Source of the DNA: Nocardia flavorosea NBRC 108225
GTDB lineage: Bacteria > Actinomycetota > Actinomycetes > Mycobacteriales > Mycobacteriaceae
Direction: 5' to 3'
NCBI RefSeq assembly: GCF_001613385.1
Contig: NZ_BDCG01000023.1
Coordinates: forward strand, 1 to 64,000
DNA length: 64,000 nucleotides
Positions within the stretch are counted from its first letter, which is position 1, and each line of letters starts with the position of its first letter. Shown in pieces: positions 32,205 to 40,871 of the stretch. The translations under genes were made by a program, and so were the position numbers. A model generated the notes under the pieces. The model did no database searches. It worked only from the letters and a program-made list of their open reading frames with translations, and was not told where the DNA came from.

Positions 32205-33581
32205 TCAGCCGCGGGACCGGCTGACCAACTGAGTCGTCGAATAACCGCGGACTGTGGGGATCAGCGCTATGTCGCCGCCGTGCCGGCGCACCACCTCGGC
32301 TTCGGGCAGTTCCGCCTCGGCGTAGTCGCCGCCCTTGACCCAGATATCGGGTCGCAGCCGATCCAGCAGCGCGCTCGGCGCGGATTCGTCGAATACCGCG
32401 ACGGCATCGACCGAGGACAGTTCGAGCAGCAGCCGGGCGCGGTCGCGGGCGGCGACGATCGGCCGGCTGGGGCCTTTCAACCGGCGCACCGAATCATCGG
32501 AGTTCAGGCAGACGATCAAGGCATCGCCCATGGCCCGCGCCTGGCGCAGCAGGCTCACATGGCCGGGATGCAGCAGATCGAAACAGCCGCCGGTGGCGAC
32601 CAACCGCCCACCCCTGTCCCGGACCGCCGCCGCCAGCTCGAATGCCGAACCGGCGGCATCGGTTTCCCCGGTGGCGGTCGCCGCGGGACTGTCGCAGGTC
32701 GACAGGGTGGTGGCGGCACCGGTGGCGACGAATCTGGCGGCCGTATCCACGGCATGGGTCACCGCCTCGGCCACCGTCGACCCGTCCAGCAGCGCCGCCG
32801 TCGCCGCGGAAGCGAATCGGTCGCCGGCACCGCAGGTATCGGGAGCGATACGGTCCGCGCTGCGGATCGACGCGGGAACGGGAACCGTCGCCAGCCGTTT
32901 ACCGTTGGCCAGGACCGCCCCGGACGAACCGAGCGTCACCGCAACCGAATCGGCGGACCATTCGTCGCGCAGGACCTTCGCCAATTCGTCGGGTTCGGCG
33001 TATCCGGGCGCGAACTGCCGGGCCTCGTTCAGATTCGGTGAGACCAGCGATACGCCCGCTGTCGGCGCCGGTCCGCGCGGATGCGGATCCCACACCACCG
33101 GCACGGCCCGGGCGAGTTCGGTGAGCAGGCGCCGGATCCGCGGATGCGCGGCCACCCCGCGGCCGTAATCGGCGACCAGGATCGCCCCGGCCGACCGCAG
33201 CATCCGCACCACCGCCGAACTCACCGGCCCGGCATCGGCGGTACCGTCTCCGGTGTCCAGCCGCACCAGCGACTGGCCGCCCGCCCGAACCCTCGTCTTC
33301 CGTACTGTTTCCCCGCGCAACACCATGGGCACGACGTCGACCTCTTCACCGAGCAGCCGCAGCAGACTGCGACCGCCGTCGTCCTCGGTGAGGGCCGTGA
33401 TCAGCGCGACCTCGGCCACGGACCGGGCGGCCAGCAGCGCGGCCAGCCCGGCGCCACCGGGGCGCAACCAGCGGCGTTCCACATCCACCACGGGGACCGG
33501 CGCCTCGGGGCACAGCCGGTCGGCGGCGCCCTCGATATCGACGTCGAGCAGGGTATCGCCGAGGACGACCAGCGGTTTCAC
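32205..33581 (-). CDS. hldE: Bifunctional heptose-7-phosphate kinase / heptose-1-phosphate nucleotidyltransferase
   Basis: The 458-residue protein joins a PfkB/ribokinase-like domain (about 1-300, with catalytic motif DTCGAGDRF at 248-256) to a cytidylyltransferase-fold domain (about 325-458, with GCFDLLHPGH at 332-341 and the later KGGDYAEAELPEAE). In LPS-making bacteria this enzyme phosphorylates D-glycero-D-manno-heptose-7-phosphate at C1 and later attaches AMP to give ADP-heptose. The GTG at 33581 overlaps the gmhA stop by four bases. Together with GmhA and the GmhB domain it completes ADP-heptose synthesis. The glycine-rich PGGAGLAA substrate loop is present. Confidence 0.93.
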   Translation of the reverse strand: MKPLVVLGDTLLDVDIEGAADRLCPEAPVPVVDVERRWLRPGGAGLAALLAARSVAEVALITALTEDDGGRSLLRLLGEEVDVVPMVLRGETVRKTRVRAGGQSLVRLDTGDGTADAGPVSSAVVRMLRSAGAILVADYGRGVAAHPRIRRLLTELARAVPVVWDPHPRGPAPTAGVSLVSPNLNEARQFAPGYAEPDELAKVLRDEWSADSVAVTLGSSGAVLANGKRLATVPVPASIRSADRIAPDTCGAGDRFASAATAALLDGSTVAEAVTHAVDTAARFVATGAATTLSTCDSPAATATGETDAAGSAFELAAAVRDRGGRLVATGGCFDLLHPGHVSLLRQARAMGDALIVCLNSDDSVRRLKGPSRPIVAARDRARLLLELSSVDAVAVFDESAPSALLDRLRPDIWVKGGDYAEAELPEAEVVRRHGGDIALIPTVRGYSTTQLVSRSRG

Positions 33582-34141
33582 GCCGGAATTCCCAATGCCT
33601 CGTCGAGCGCCGCGCACAAGGCGTGCACCAGCGCAAGATGCACTTCCTGCACCGTGGCGGTGGTTGCCGCCTCCACCGCGATGGCGTCGTCGCACAGCGC
33701 CGCCAGCGGATTCGGCATCGGACCGGTCATCGCCCAGGTACCGACACCCAGTTCCTGGGCGGTTTTCGCGGCGGCCACCACATTCTGGCTGGTACCGCTG
33801 GTGGACAACAGGACCAGGACATCACCTGGCCGGCCGTGCGCGCGGACCTGACGGGCGAACAGTTCGTGCCCGCCGTAGTCGTTCACGATCGCGGTACCCG
33901 CCGAGGTATCGGCGTGCAGGGCGATCGCCGACAGCGGTTGCCGTTCGTGGTGGAACCGGCCGACCAGTTCCCCGGTCAGATGCTGGGCTTCCGCCGCGCT
34001 ACCGCCGTTACCGCAGGCGAGCAACCGGCCGCCGTTGTCGAGCACGGCCGCCAGCTCACGCCCCCATCCGCTGATCTTCGGAGCGAAGGAACTGGTGCGC
34101 TGCAGCGCTGTGCACAGCGCCGCGAAATGTTCCTCGATCAC
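33578..34141 (-). CDS. gmhA: Phosphoheptose isomerase
   Basis: The 187-residue SIS-domain enzyme converts sedoheptulose-7-phosphate to D-glycero-D-manno-heptose-7-phosphate, the first step to activated heptose. Characteristic segments are ACGNGGSAAEAQHLTGELVG, HADTSAGTAIVNDYG, the phosphate-binding LSTSGTSQN, and EVHLALVHALCAALDE, whose histidines bind the metal. The GTG at 34141 is preceded by AGGAGG. It overlaps the stop of the GT9 gene before it and the start of hldE after it, so all three are coupled. Confidence 0.94.
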   Translation of the reverse strand: MIEEHFAALCTALQRTSSFAPKISGWGRELAAVLDNGGRLLACGNGGSAAEAQHLTGELVGRFHHERQPLSAIALHADTSAGTAIVNDYGGHELFARQVRAHGRPGDVLVLLSTSGTSQNVVAAAKTAQELGVGTWAMTGPMPNPLAALCDDAIAVEAATTATVQEVHLALVHALCAALDEALGIPA

Positions 34142-35181
34142 GACACACCTCCTGTCTGCAGACCCCCACCCCGGTCCGCGCTGAGTTCTTCCGCCGCCTG
34201 TACCACCTGATCCGGGGTGATGGATTCCAGGCACGGATGCCCCGCGATCGGGCAGTTCCGGACCCGGCTGTCGCGGCACGGTGCCGCCTGATCGCCGAGG
34301 ACGATCACCGGAACGCCGTAGGGCGCCCACCGTGCGGCGGGTACGACCGGCGCGAACAGCGAGACCACCGGCGTACCGACGGCCGCGGCCAGATGGGCGG
34401 GTCCGGTATTCGGTGCCACCACTACGGTCGCGTCCTGGAGCACGGCGGCGAGTTCGGGCAGGCCGGTCCGTCCGCCGAGATCGACGGCATGGTTGCCCGC
34501 GACCGCGGCGGTGAGCGGGCGGTCGCCGGGGCCCCCGGTCACGACCACCCGGTGACCGGCCCGGACGAGGGCGGTCACCGTCGCCGCCGACCGCAATGCC
34601 GACGGTTGCCGGGCCGGTACCGACGCGGCGGGATGCACCACCACATAGCCCGGCCGGCCGGTGAGCGCGTGGGTATCCGGCAGCGGTCGGCGCACGGCGA
34701 GTTTCCCGTCGTCGCCGGGCGGCAACCGGAACCCGGCCGCCGTCGCAAGGGACAGTGCGCGCTCGGCCTCGGGCGGATCGCCCTCGACCCGGTGCCGCAG
34801 ATCCAGCAGCGAACCCGGATAGTCTTCGGAGATCGCGCCGACCCACGGGATCCCCGCCATTCGGAGCAGCAGTGCGAGCGGGAGCGGCGACTGGTGGAAC
34901 GACGTGAGGATCAGTGCGCGATCCAGTTCGAGGGCGCGCAGCCGGTCGACGAAGGCGCTGGTATCGGCCGGCGAGACCGGCGCCGGCTCCGGGTCGATCC
35001 ACGGTGCGCACCAGGTGAGGATTCGGTCGACACCGGGTAGTAGCTCCGCTCCGGCACGGCCGCGGGGTCCGGCGAGCAGGGTGACGTGGCCGGCGCCCGC
35101 GGCGACCGCGCGGACACACGGCCCGGCCAGCAGGACATCGCCGACGTTGTCCATGCGCGCCACCAACACTCGGCCCGTCAC
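34138..35181 (-). CDS. GT9-family glycosyltransferase (heptosyltransferase-like), second copy
   Basis: The 347-residue GT9 enzyme begins VLVARMDNVGDVLLAGPCVR. It continues with YVVVHPAASVPARQPSALRS, then VVVTGGPGDRPL and the donor segment VVVAPNTGPAHLAAAVGTPV. It resembles RfaF/WaaF-type heptosyltransferases. A C-terminal cysteine cluster (APCRDSRVRNCPIAGHPC) is also typical of GT9 proteins, which often carry CxxxxxxxCP. The GTG at 35181 follows GGGGAGG. It is coupled to gmhA by a four-base overlap, so ADP-heptose is a plausible donor. The acceptor is unknown. Confidence 0.88.
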   Translation of the reverse strand: MTGRVLVARMDNVGDVLLAGPCVRAVAAGAGHVTLLAGPRGRAGAELLPGVDRILTWCAPWIDPEPAPVSPADTSAFVDRLRALELDRALILTSFHQSPLPLALLLRMAGIPWVGAISEDYPGSLLDLRHRVEGDPPEAERALSLATAAGFRLPPGDDGKLAVRRPLPDTHALTGRPGYVVVHPAASVPARQPSALRSAATVTALVRAGHRVVVTGGPGDRPLTAAVAGNHAVDLGGRTGLPELAAVLQDATVVVAPNTGPAHLAAAVGTPVVSLFAPVVPAARWAPYGVPVIVLGDQAAPCRDSRVRNCPIAGHPCLESITPDQVVQAAEELSADRGGGLQTGGVS

Positions 35182-35236
35182 AACACACCTCCCCACGTCG
35201 ATCCAGGCGTTCCGGTGCGGTTCCGCCTCGGCCGTG

Positions 35237-36736
35237 TCATGAGGCACCCGCCAAGGCCAATCGGACCGCTTCGGTGAGATCGGGTGCGACCAGCGCCTCG
35301 GCCCGCGCCTGCTGCACCTCTTCGGGACGTGTGCGTGCGGTGGGGACCAGAATGGCCCGTGCCCCGGCCGATAACGCGGCGGCGATATCGGCGCCCGTAT
35401 CGCCGATGAGCACGCACCGGCCCACCTCGACACCGAGATCGGCCGCGGCGCGGCGCACCATGGCGGGCGCCGGTTTACGGCAGGCACAACCGTCGTCCTC
35501 GCCGTGCACACAGACCTGCCAGGTCGCGAACGGGCCGAGTAGTTCCTCGACCCGCCGATTCACCGCTGCCAGTTGCCCGGGGGTGATCAGCCCTTTGGCG
35601 ACACCGGACTGGTTGCTGACGACGCCGAGCTGGATGCCGGCCGCGCGCAACATCCCGAGTGCGTCCGCGGCGCCCGGGACCGGTTGCACACCGGTCGGGT
35701 CGGCGAGATAAGGAATATCGACGATCAATGTGTCGTCGCGGTCGAACAGCAGCGCATGGGGTGCGGGATGCGTGGCGTGGCGGTGCCGCAGTTCACCGCG
35801 CAGCCGATGCCAGCATGCGGCCGGGGGGATGAGCGCACTGGTCACCGTCATCCGGGTGATCTCGCCGGGCGTGCGGGGTCCGGGCAGGATTCGGCGGATC
35901 GCGAACTGGGCGGTGAGTGCGGTCCAGACAGCGGCGAATCCCAGTGCGGGGCGGGTTCGTCCGGCGAGGCCCGCCCCCACGCTCGCCGCGCCCAGCGCCG
36001 TGGTGAGGGCATGCCGGGGGAGCAGGCCGGAGCCTTCGCCGATGCGCCGGCGCCAGTGGGCGCCGAATTTGCGTCGCATCAGCGCATTGTCGGCGTTTCC
36101 GCGTTGCGCGCGGAGACTGGCCAGTGGCCCCGAGTTCCGCGCCGGGTGGACGGTGACCCGCTCGCCGTCCGCAATGGCGTAACCGGCCAGACAGACCCGG
36201 AGGGCGAGGTCGGCGTCCTCGCGGTAGGCGCGGGGGAACCGCTCGTCGAAACCACCCACCACGTCGAGCACGGAGCGGCGGTAGGCCATATCCGCGGTGA
36301 TCCAGCGCGCGCTCGCCAGCCCCGCGGTACCGCGCTCGTCGTCGGTCGGCCGGCGATCGGGCGGCAGCGGGACCTCGATCCGTGCGGTGGACGCCCCGGT
36401 CGTCTCGTCGAGTCCGAGCAGATCACCGGCCAGCCGTGCCGGCCAATCGGGGGCGACGAATACATCGTCGTCCAGGAAAGCGATCCAGGTTCCCGTGGCG
36501 TGCCGCCATCCCGCATTGCGCGCGGCGGCCGGACCCCGGCCACCGGAACGGATCACCTGCGCAGGCGGACACCCTTGCGTCAGTATGAGTTCCGTACCGT
36601 CGCGGCGGTCGTCCACCACGATGATCTCCCGCGGCGCGGGGCCGGTGGCGGTGGCGAGCGCTTCCAGTAGCAGCCGGAGGCTGTCCCGGCCCATGGTCGG
36701 GATGACGATGCTGTAGTCGAGCTGCGGCCCCTTCAT
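35237..36736 (-). CDS. Fusion of GT2 glycosyltransferase and GmhB-type heptose bisphosphatase
   Basis: The 499-residue protein has a GT2 domain at about residues 8-240 (YSIVIPTMGRDSLRLLLEAL, IVVDDRRDG, the metal-binding FLDDDVFV and GGFDERFPRAYREDADLALR). A weakly hydrophobic linker follows, then a HAD-IIIA phosphatase from residue 327 with FDRDDT, SNQSGVAKG, the cysteine cluster CVHGEDDGCACRKPAP and IGDTGADI. The cysteine-rich zinc loop is typical of GmhB, which removes the 7-phosphate from heptose-1,7-bisphosphate. The ATG at 36736 overlaps the carbamoyltransferase stop by four bases. Both domains keep their catalytic residues. Confidence 0.9.
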   Translation of the reverse strand: MKGPQLDYSIVIPTMGRDSLRLLLEALATATGPAPREIIVVDDRRDGTELILTQGCPPAQVIRSGGRGPAAARNAGWRHATGTWIAFLDDDVFVAPDWPARLAGDLLGLDETTGASTARIEVPLPPDRRPTDDERGTAGLASARWITADMAYRRSVLDVVGGFDERFPRAYREDADLALRVCLAGYAIADGERVTVHPARNSGPLASLRAQRGNADNALMRRKFGAHWRRRIGEGSGLLPRHALTTALGAASVGAGLAGRTRPALGFAAVWTALTAQFAIRRILPGPRTPGEITRMTVTSALIPPAACWHRLRGELRHRHATHPAPHALLFDRDDTLIVDIPYLADPTGVQPVPGAADALGMLRAAGIQLGVVSNQSGVAKGLITPGQLAAVNRRVEELLGPFATWQVCVHGEDDGCACRKPAPAMVRRAAADLGVEVGRCVLIGDTGADIAAALSAGARAILVPTARTRPEEVQQARAEALVAPDLTEAVRLALAGAS

Positions 36737-38355
36737 CGGCGACGCACCAGGAACGGGCCGAGAGCGAGTAGGTCGATGGGCGCGGAACCGAAACATTCGA
36801 GGGCATCGCGCGGCGAATCGACCATCGGCCGGCCGGCGGTGTTGAGGCTGGTGTTGACCACGATGGGCAGCCCGGTGCGGCGCTCGAACTCCGTGAGCAT
36901 CCGCGCCGTCAGCGGGCTGTCCGCGGAATCGACAGTCTGGACTCGCGCCGTGTGGTCCACATGGGTCACGGCCGGAATCCGGTCGCGCCAAGCCGGATCC
37001 ACATCGTGGACGAACAACATGTACGGGCTGGGCAAGGGGCCGCGATGGAAGATGTCGGCCGCCCGATCGGCGAGCACCATCGGCGCGACGGGCCGGAACT
37101 GCTCGCGTCCCTTCACATCGTTGAGGCGTTCCAGGTTGGCCGCCCGGCCGGGATGCGCCAGCAGGGACCGGTGCCCGAGCGCGCGCGGACCGAATTCGGC
37201 CCGGCCCTGGAACCAGGCCACCACCTGATCCGCCGCGAGCGCCTCTGCCACCTCGTCCGCGATATCCGCGGGTCGCGTGTAGCGGACCCGTGCTGTGCGC
37301 AGTACGGATTCGAGCTCCCCGTCGGACCATTCGCGACCGAGATCGGCCCCGCGCATCGGGGCACCACGCTCCCCGAATTCGGCGGCCAGCTGGAGTGCCG
37401 CGCCGAGTGCGGTACCCGCATCGCCCGCCGCGGGCTGTACCCAGATCCGGTCGTAGGGTCCTTCGGCGTGCAGCCGGGTATTCGCCACACAGTTGAGTGC
37501 GATACCGCCCGCCAGCGTCAGATTCGGCTGACCGGTCTGCCGGTGCAGCCACGAGGTGAGCTCCAGCAGTACTTCCTCGAGCCGTTGCTGCACACTCGCC
37601 GTCAGATCGGCGTGGTCGCGGCCGAGTTCCCCGCGGGTGACGGCGGGCGCGAAATCGTCCCAGCGCACCGGTTCGGTTCGGAAACCGCCGTCGGCGGTGG
37701 TGTAGATCAGTTCCCGGAAGCGATCGAGGAACCGCGGCGTACCGTAGGACGCCAAGGCCATCACCTTGTACTCGTCGCTGGAGCGGGCGAAACCCAGATG
37801 TTCGGTGAGGTCCTCGTACAGCAGCCCCAGCGAATGCGGCAGCCGCTGGGCGGCGAGTTCGACGAATTTGCCGTCCCGGTACTCCCCGGCCAGATACGAC
37901 TGGCTCTCACCGCGGCCGTCGGCCACCAGGACGGCCGAATCGCCGAACGGAGCGGCGAGTGCGGCCGAGGCCGCATGCGCGACATGGTGGCGGACGAAAC
38001 GCACGATCGACGGGTCCAGTCCGGGCAGTGCCGTTCGCAGGAAAGCGGGCGCCCGGCGCGCGTAGTCGGTGCGGGTCTCCTCACTCGACGCGTCGAGACC
38101 GCCCAGCGAATGATCGACCAGACCCGGGTCGTAGGAATAGCCGACCGCATCGAGCTGGTCGGGCCGGAGACCGGCCCGCTCCAGGCACCAGGCTGCGGCC
38201 TGTTCGGGCATCTCCCACGCCGAGAACGGCACGGGCCGCTTACCGTGCTTACGACGGCTGAACCGTTCCTCTTCCGCGGCGGCGACGATTTCGCCGTCCA
38301 CGACCACCGCGGCCGCGGGATCGTGGAACACTGCGTTCACACCTAGTATGCGCAC
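36733..38355 (-). CDS. Carbamoyltransferase (NodU/CmcH family)
   Basis: The 540-residue protein transfers carbamoyl from carbamoyl phosphate via carbamoyl-AMP to a hydroxyl group. The N-terminal Kae1/TsaD-like domain has VFHDPAAAVVVDGEIVAAAE, the metal-binding FVRHHVAHAASA and GGIALNC. The C-terminal carbamoyltransferase domain has QGRAEFGPRALGHRSLLAHP, REQFRPVAPMVL and NTSLNTAGRPMV. The GTG at 38355 gives the standard RILGVNAVFHDP start and follows GGAAGGG; a GTG five codons upstream is the alternative. In this operon it probably carbamoylates a sugar hydroxyl of the glycan. Confidence 0.94.
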   Translation of the reverse strand: MRILGVNAVFHDPAAAVVVDGEIVAAAEEERFSRRKHGKRPVPFSAWEMPEQAAAWCLERAGLRPDQLDAVGYSYDPGLVDHSLGGLDASSEETRTDYARRAPAFLRTALPGLDPSIVRFVRHHVAHAASAALAAPFGDSAVLVADGRGESQSYLAGEYRDGKFVELAAQRLPHSLGLLYEDLTEHLGFARSSDEYKVMALASYGTPRFLDRFRELIYTTADGGFRTEPVRWDDFAPAVTRGELGRDHADLTASVQQRLEEVLLELTSWLHRQTGQPNLTLAGGIALNCVANTRLHAEGPYDRIWVQPAAGDAGTALGAALQLAAEFGERGAPMRGADLGREWSDGELESVLRTARVRYTRPADIADEVAEALAADQVVAWFQGRAEFGPRALGHRSLLAHPGRAANLERLNDVKGREQFRPVAPMVLADRAADIFHRGPLPSPYMLFVHDVDPAWRDRIPAVTHVDHTARVQTVDSADSPLTARMLTEFERRTGLPIVVNTSLNTAGRPMVDSPRDALECFGSAPIDLLALGPFLVRRR

Positions 38356-38526
38356 CGGCTGCCCTTCCACTCGGAACGCGGGCTCGGCCCGCCGATTCGT
38401 TCTAGGCGCTACCCGGCGTGGTGAGCGCCAAACCGGGACGCCTTGCTTCGTTACTCAGCGGCGACTGCGCGGAGCGCTCAGCGCGGCGAATATGCCGGTC
38501 CGCGGGGCCGCGCAGGCACCGGAAGT

Positions 38527-39519
38527 TCAATGCGGCGGACTACCGGCCACCGGGCTGAGCGTGTGCGCGGGCGGTAGGGTGCGCCCGGCGAACCAGTCGA
38601 TCGTGCGGCGCAGACCCTCGGTACGGTCGATCCGCGGCTGCCAATCCAGCTCACGTCGCGCCAGGGTGATATCCGGGCACCGGCGTTGCGGATCGTCGAC
38701 CGGACCGTCGATGTACTCCAGTGCGGATCGGCTCCCGATCGCGGCGCGGACCTCCTCGGCAAGCGCCCGCACGGACAATTCGTGCGGGTTGCCGATGTTC
38801 ACCGGGCCGGGGTGCCCGGAGTTCGCGAGCGCGTGCAGCCCGCGCACCGTGTCCTCGACATAACAGAGCGACCGCGTCTGCTCGCCGGTGCCGGCGACGG
38901 TCAGCGGTGCCCCCGACAACGCCTGGGCGATGAAGGTGGGCACCATGCGGCCGTCGTCGGCCCGCATCCTGGGCCCGTAGGTGTTGAAGATCCGGGCGAT
39001 CGCTGTGTTCGCTCCGCGCTCGCGGCGGTAGGCCATGGTCAGTGCCTCGGCGTACCGCTTGGCTTCGTCGTAGACGCTGCGGGGGCCCACGGGATTCACA
39101 TGACCCCAATAGCTCTCGGGCTGTGGGTGGACACCCGGATCGCCGTACACCTCACTCGTGGAGGCCAGCACGAACCGGGCACGGTGACGTTCCGCGAGCT
39201 CGAGCGCATTCGCCGTGCCCAGTGATCCCGCCCGCAGTGTTTCGAGGGGCAGACGCAGGTAATCCGGCGGGGAAGCGGCGGAAGCGAGATGGAAGACGAT
39301 ATCCGCGCAACCGATCTCGGGAAACGGCTCGGTCACATCGTGGCGGACGAATTCGAAACCCGGCCGGTCCAGCAGGGCGGCGATATTGTCCGGCGCCGAC
39401 GTCGCGAAATTGTCGAGCGCGAGTACGGCCGTGCCGGTATCGAGAAGATGCCGGCACAGATGCGAACCGACGAAACCGGCACCGCCGGTCACCACCGCGC
39501 GTTGACGGCTTCGGGCCAT
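38527..39519 (-). CDS. UDP-glucuronate decarboxylase (UDP-xylose synthase)
   Basis: This extended SDR of 330 residues has TGGAGFVGSH (11-20), FHLASAASPPDY, the catalytic Tyr150/Lys154 in SVYDEAKRYAE, and the hallmark HPQPESYWGHVNPVGPRS just before. That signature is characteristic of UDP-xylose synthases rather than GalE or HldD epimerases. It converts UDP-glucuronate to UDP-xylose with NAD+ as a recycled cofactor. The UDP-glucose dehydrogenase at the end of the operon supplies its substrate. UDP-4-keto-pentose as an alternative product cannot be excluded. Confidence 0.9.
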   Translation of the reverse strand: MARSRQRAVVTGGAGFVGSHLCRHLLDTGTAVLALDNFATSAPDNIAALLDRPGFEFVRHDVTEPFPEIGCADIVFHLASAASPPDYLRLPLETLRAGSLGTANALELAERHRARFVLASTSEVYGDPGVHPQPESYWGHVNPVGPRSVYDEAKRYAEALTMAYRRERGANTAIARIFNTYGPRMRADDGRMVPTFIAQALSGAPLTVAGTGEQTRSLCYVEDTVRGLHALANSGHPGPVNIGNPHELSVRALAEEVRAAIGSRSALEYIDGPVDDPQRRCPDITLARRELDWQPRIDRTEGLRRTIDWFAGRTLPPAHTLSPVAGSPPH

Positions 39520-39606
39520 ATCTACTCCTACCCGGGCAGCCGGGCCGCCGATCGATGCGCGCGGCCCTGTCGTCTGCCCTGACTCGTCACGGGTGCGTGC
39601 GGCCTG

Positions 39607-40827
39607 TCATTGGGCCTGTTCCCGGTCTGTTCCGGCGGCAGCGGTGGCGGCAGCCACCCGGTGGTAGGCGCGCAGGGTCTCCACGGTGATCCGATCCCAG
39701 GAATAGCGCGTCCGGACACGATCACGCCCGGCGCGGCCGAACCGCTGCCTGGTCGCCGGCGAATCCAGGAGTTCGCGCACCGCGTCGGCCAGCTCGTCGG
39801 GGGCCTGGGGGGTGACCAGCGTGCCGGTGACACCGTCGACCACTGTGTCGGTCAGGCCGCCGACCGCCGCCGCCACCACAGGCACCCCGCAGGCCATGGC
39901 CTCGAGCGGGGTGATGCCGAACGGTTCGTACCACGGGGTGCAGACGGCCACATCCGCCGAGCGCAGCAACGGGGCCATATCCTCCCGCGGCACCTGACCG
40001 AGCAGCCGGACCCGGTCGCGGACACCGAGCTCCTGCGCCAAGGCCAGCAGCCGGACCGCCTCCGGATCGTCGGCGAGATTGCCGTCGTCCGGTCCGCCGA
40101 CGAGAAGCAGCTCGGTATCGTGCAGCCCGGTGAGCGCGGTGATCGCGATATCGAAACCCTTCCGCGGCACCAGCCGGCCCACGCTGACCATGCGATACCG
40201 CCCCGACCGGGGCGCGCGCGGACCGTCCGGTGTGAACCGTTCGAGGTCGACACCACAGGGAATCACCGAGGTCCGGGTTCGCGGCAGGCCCAGGCGGGCC
40301 AGTTCGAACACCTCGTCGGTGCAGGTCGCGATCACCCGGTCGGCCTGTTCGGCGATACGCCGTTCGAGTTCCACCCGCCCGGCCGGACTGGTGTCCTTGG
40401 AGCCCTGGTAGCGGCGCTTGACCACCCCGAGCGCGTGGAATGTCTGCAGCATCGGGATACCGAGAGGCCGGCTGGCGGCGAGGGTGGCGAGCCCGGACAT
40501 CCAGAAATGCGCATGCGCCACATCGGGGGGCCGGTGCTGCCATTCAGCGCGCAGAAACGCGCCGAATTCGTCCATGTGCGGGAGGAGTTCGTCCTTGGGC
40601 AGCGGCTGCCGCGGGCCCGCCGGGACGCGGGTCACCCGGTATCCCTGTTCGGTCGTCACGGTGCGCGGCTCGTCGGGCTGTTCGTGCCGGGTGTAGACGG
40701 TGACGTCGTACCCTCGCCGGGAAAGGCCCGCGGCCAGTTCGGCGACATGGACGTTCTGCCCGCCGGCGTCGACACCGCCCAATGCGGCGAGGGGGCTGGC
40801 GTGTTCGGATACCATCGCGATCTTCAT
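39607..40827 (-). CDS. GT4-family glycosyltransferase
   Basis: The 406-residue protein is a GT-B retaining glycosyltransferase. It begins MKIAMVSEHASPLAALGGVD, then AGGQNVHVAELAAGL, resembling MshA and sucrose-phosphate-synthase-like enzymes. The donor-binding half has MVSVGRLVPRKGFDIAITAL and the E-x7-E element in CTPWYEPFGITPLEAMACGV. It transfers a sugar from a nucleotide donor with retention. The ATG at 40827 follows GGAAAGGG. It lies 45 bases downstream of another glycosyltransferase gene. Donor and acceptor are unknown. Confidence 0.9.
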   Translation of the reverse strand: MKIAMVSEHASPLAALGGVDAGGQNVHVAELAAGLSRRGYDVTVYTRHEQPDEPRTVTTEQGYRVTRVPAGPRQPLPKDELLPHMDEFGAFLRAEWQHRPPDVAHAHFWMSGLATLAASRPLGIPMLQTFHALGVVKRRYQGSKDTSPAGRVELERRIAEQADRVIATCTDEVFELARLGLPRTRTSVIPCGVDLERFTPDGPRAPRSGRYRMVSVGRLVPRKGFDIAITALTGLHDTELLLVGGPDDGNLADDPEAVRLLALAQELGVRDRVRLLGQVPREDMAPLLRSADVAVCTPWYEPFGITPLEAMACGVPVVAAAVGGLTDTVVDGVTGTLVTPQAPDELADAVRELLDSPATRQRFGRAGRDRVRTRYSWDRITVETLRAYHRVAAATAAAGTDREQAQ

Positions 40828-40871
40828 CGGTACGCCCTTTCCGACCCGGCTCGAGGCCTCGGGGTGTTCGG

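Noticed and set aside
38527..39519. The epimerase-like gene as HldD (ADP-heptose epimerase)
   Set aside because: It carries the UDP-xylose synthase signature around Tyr150 rather than HldD features.
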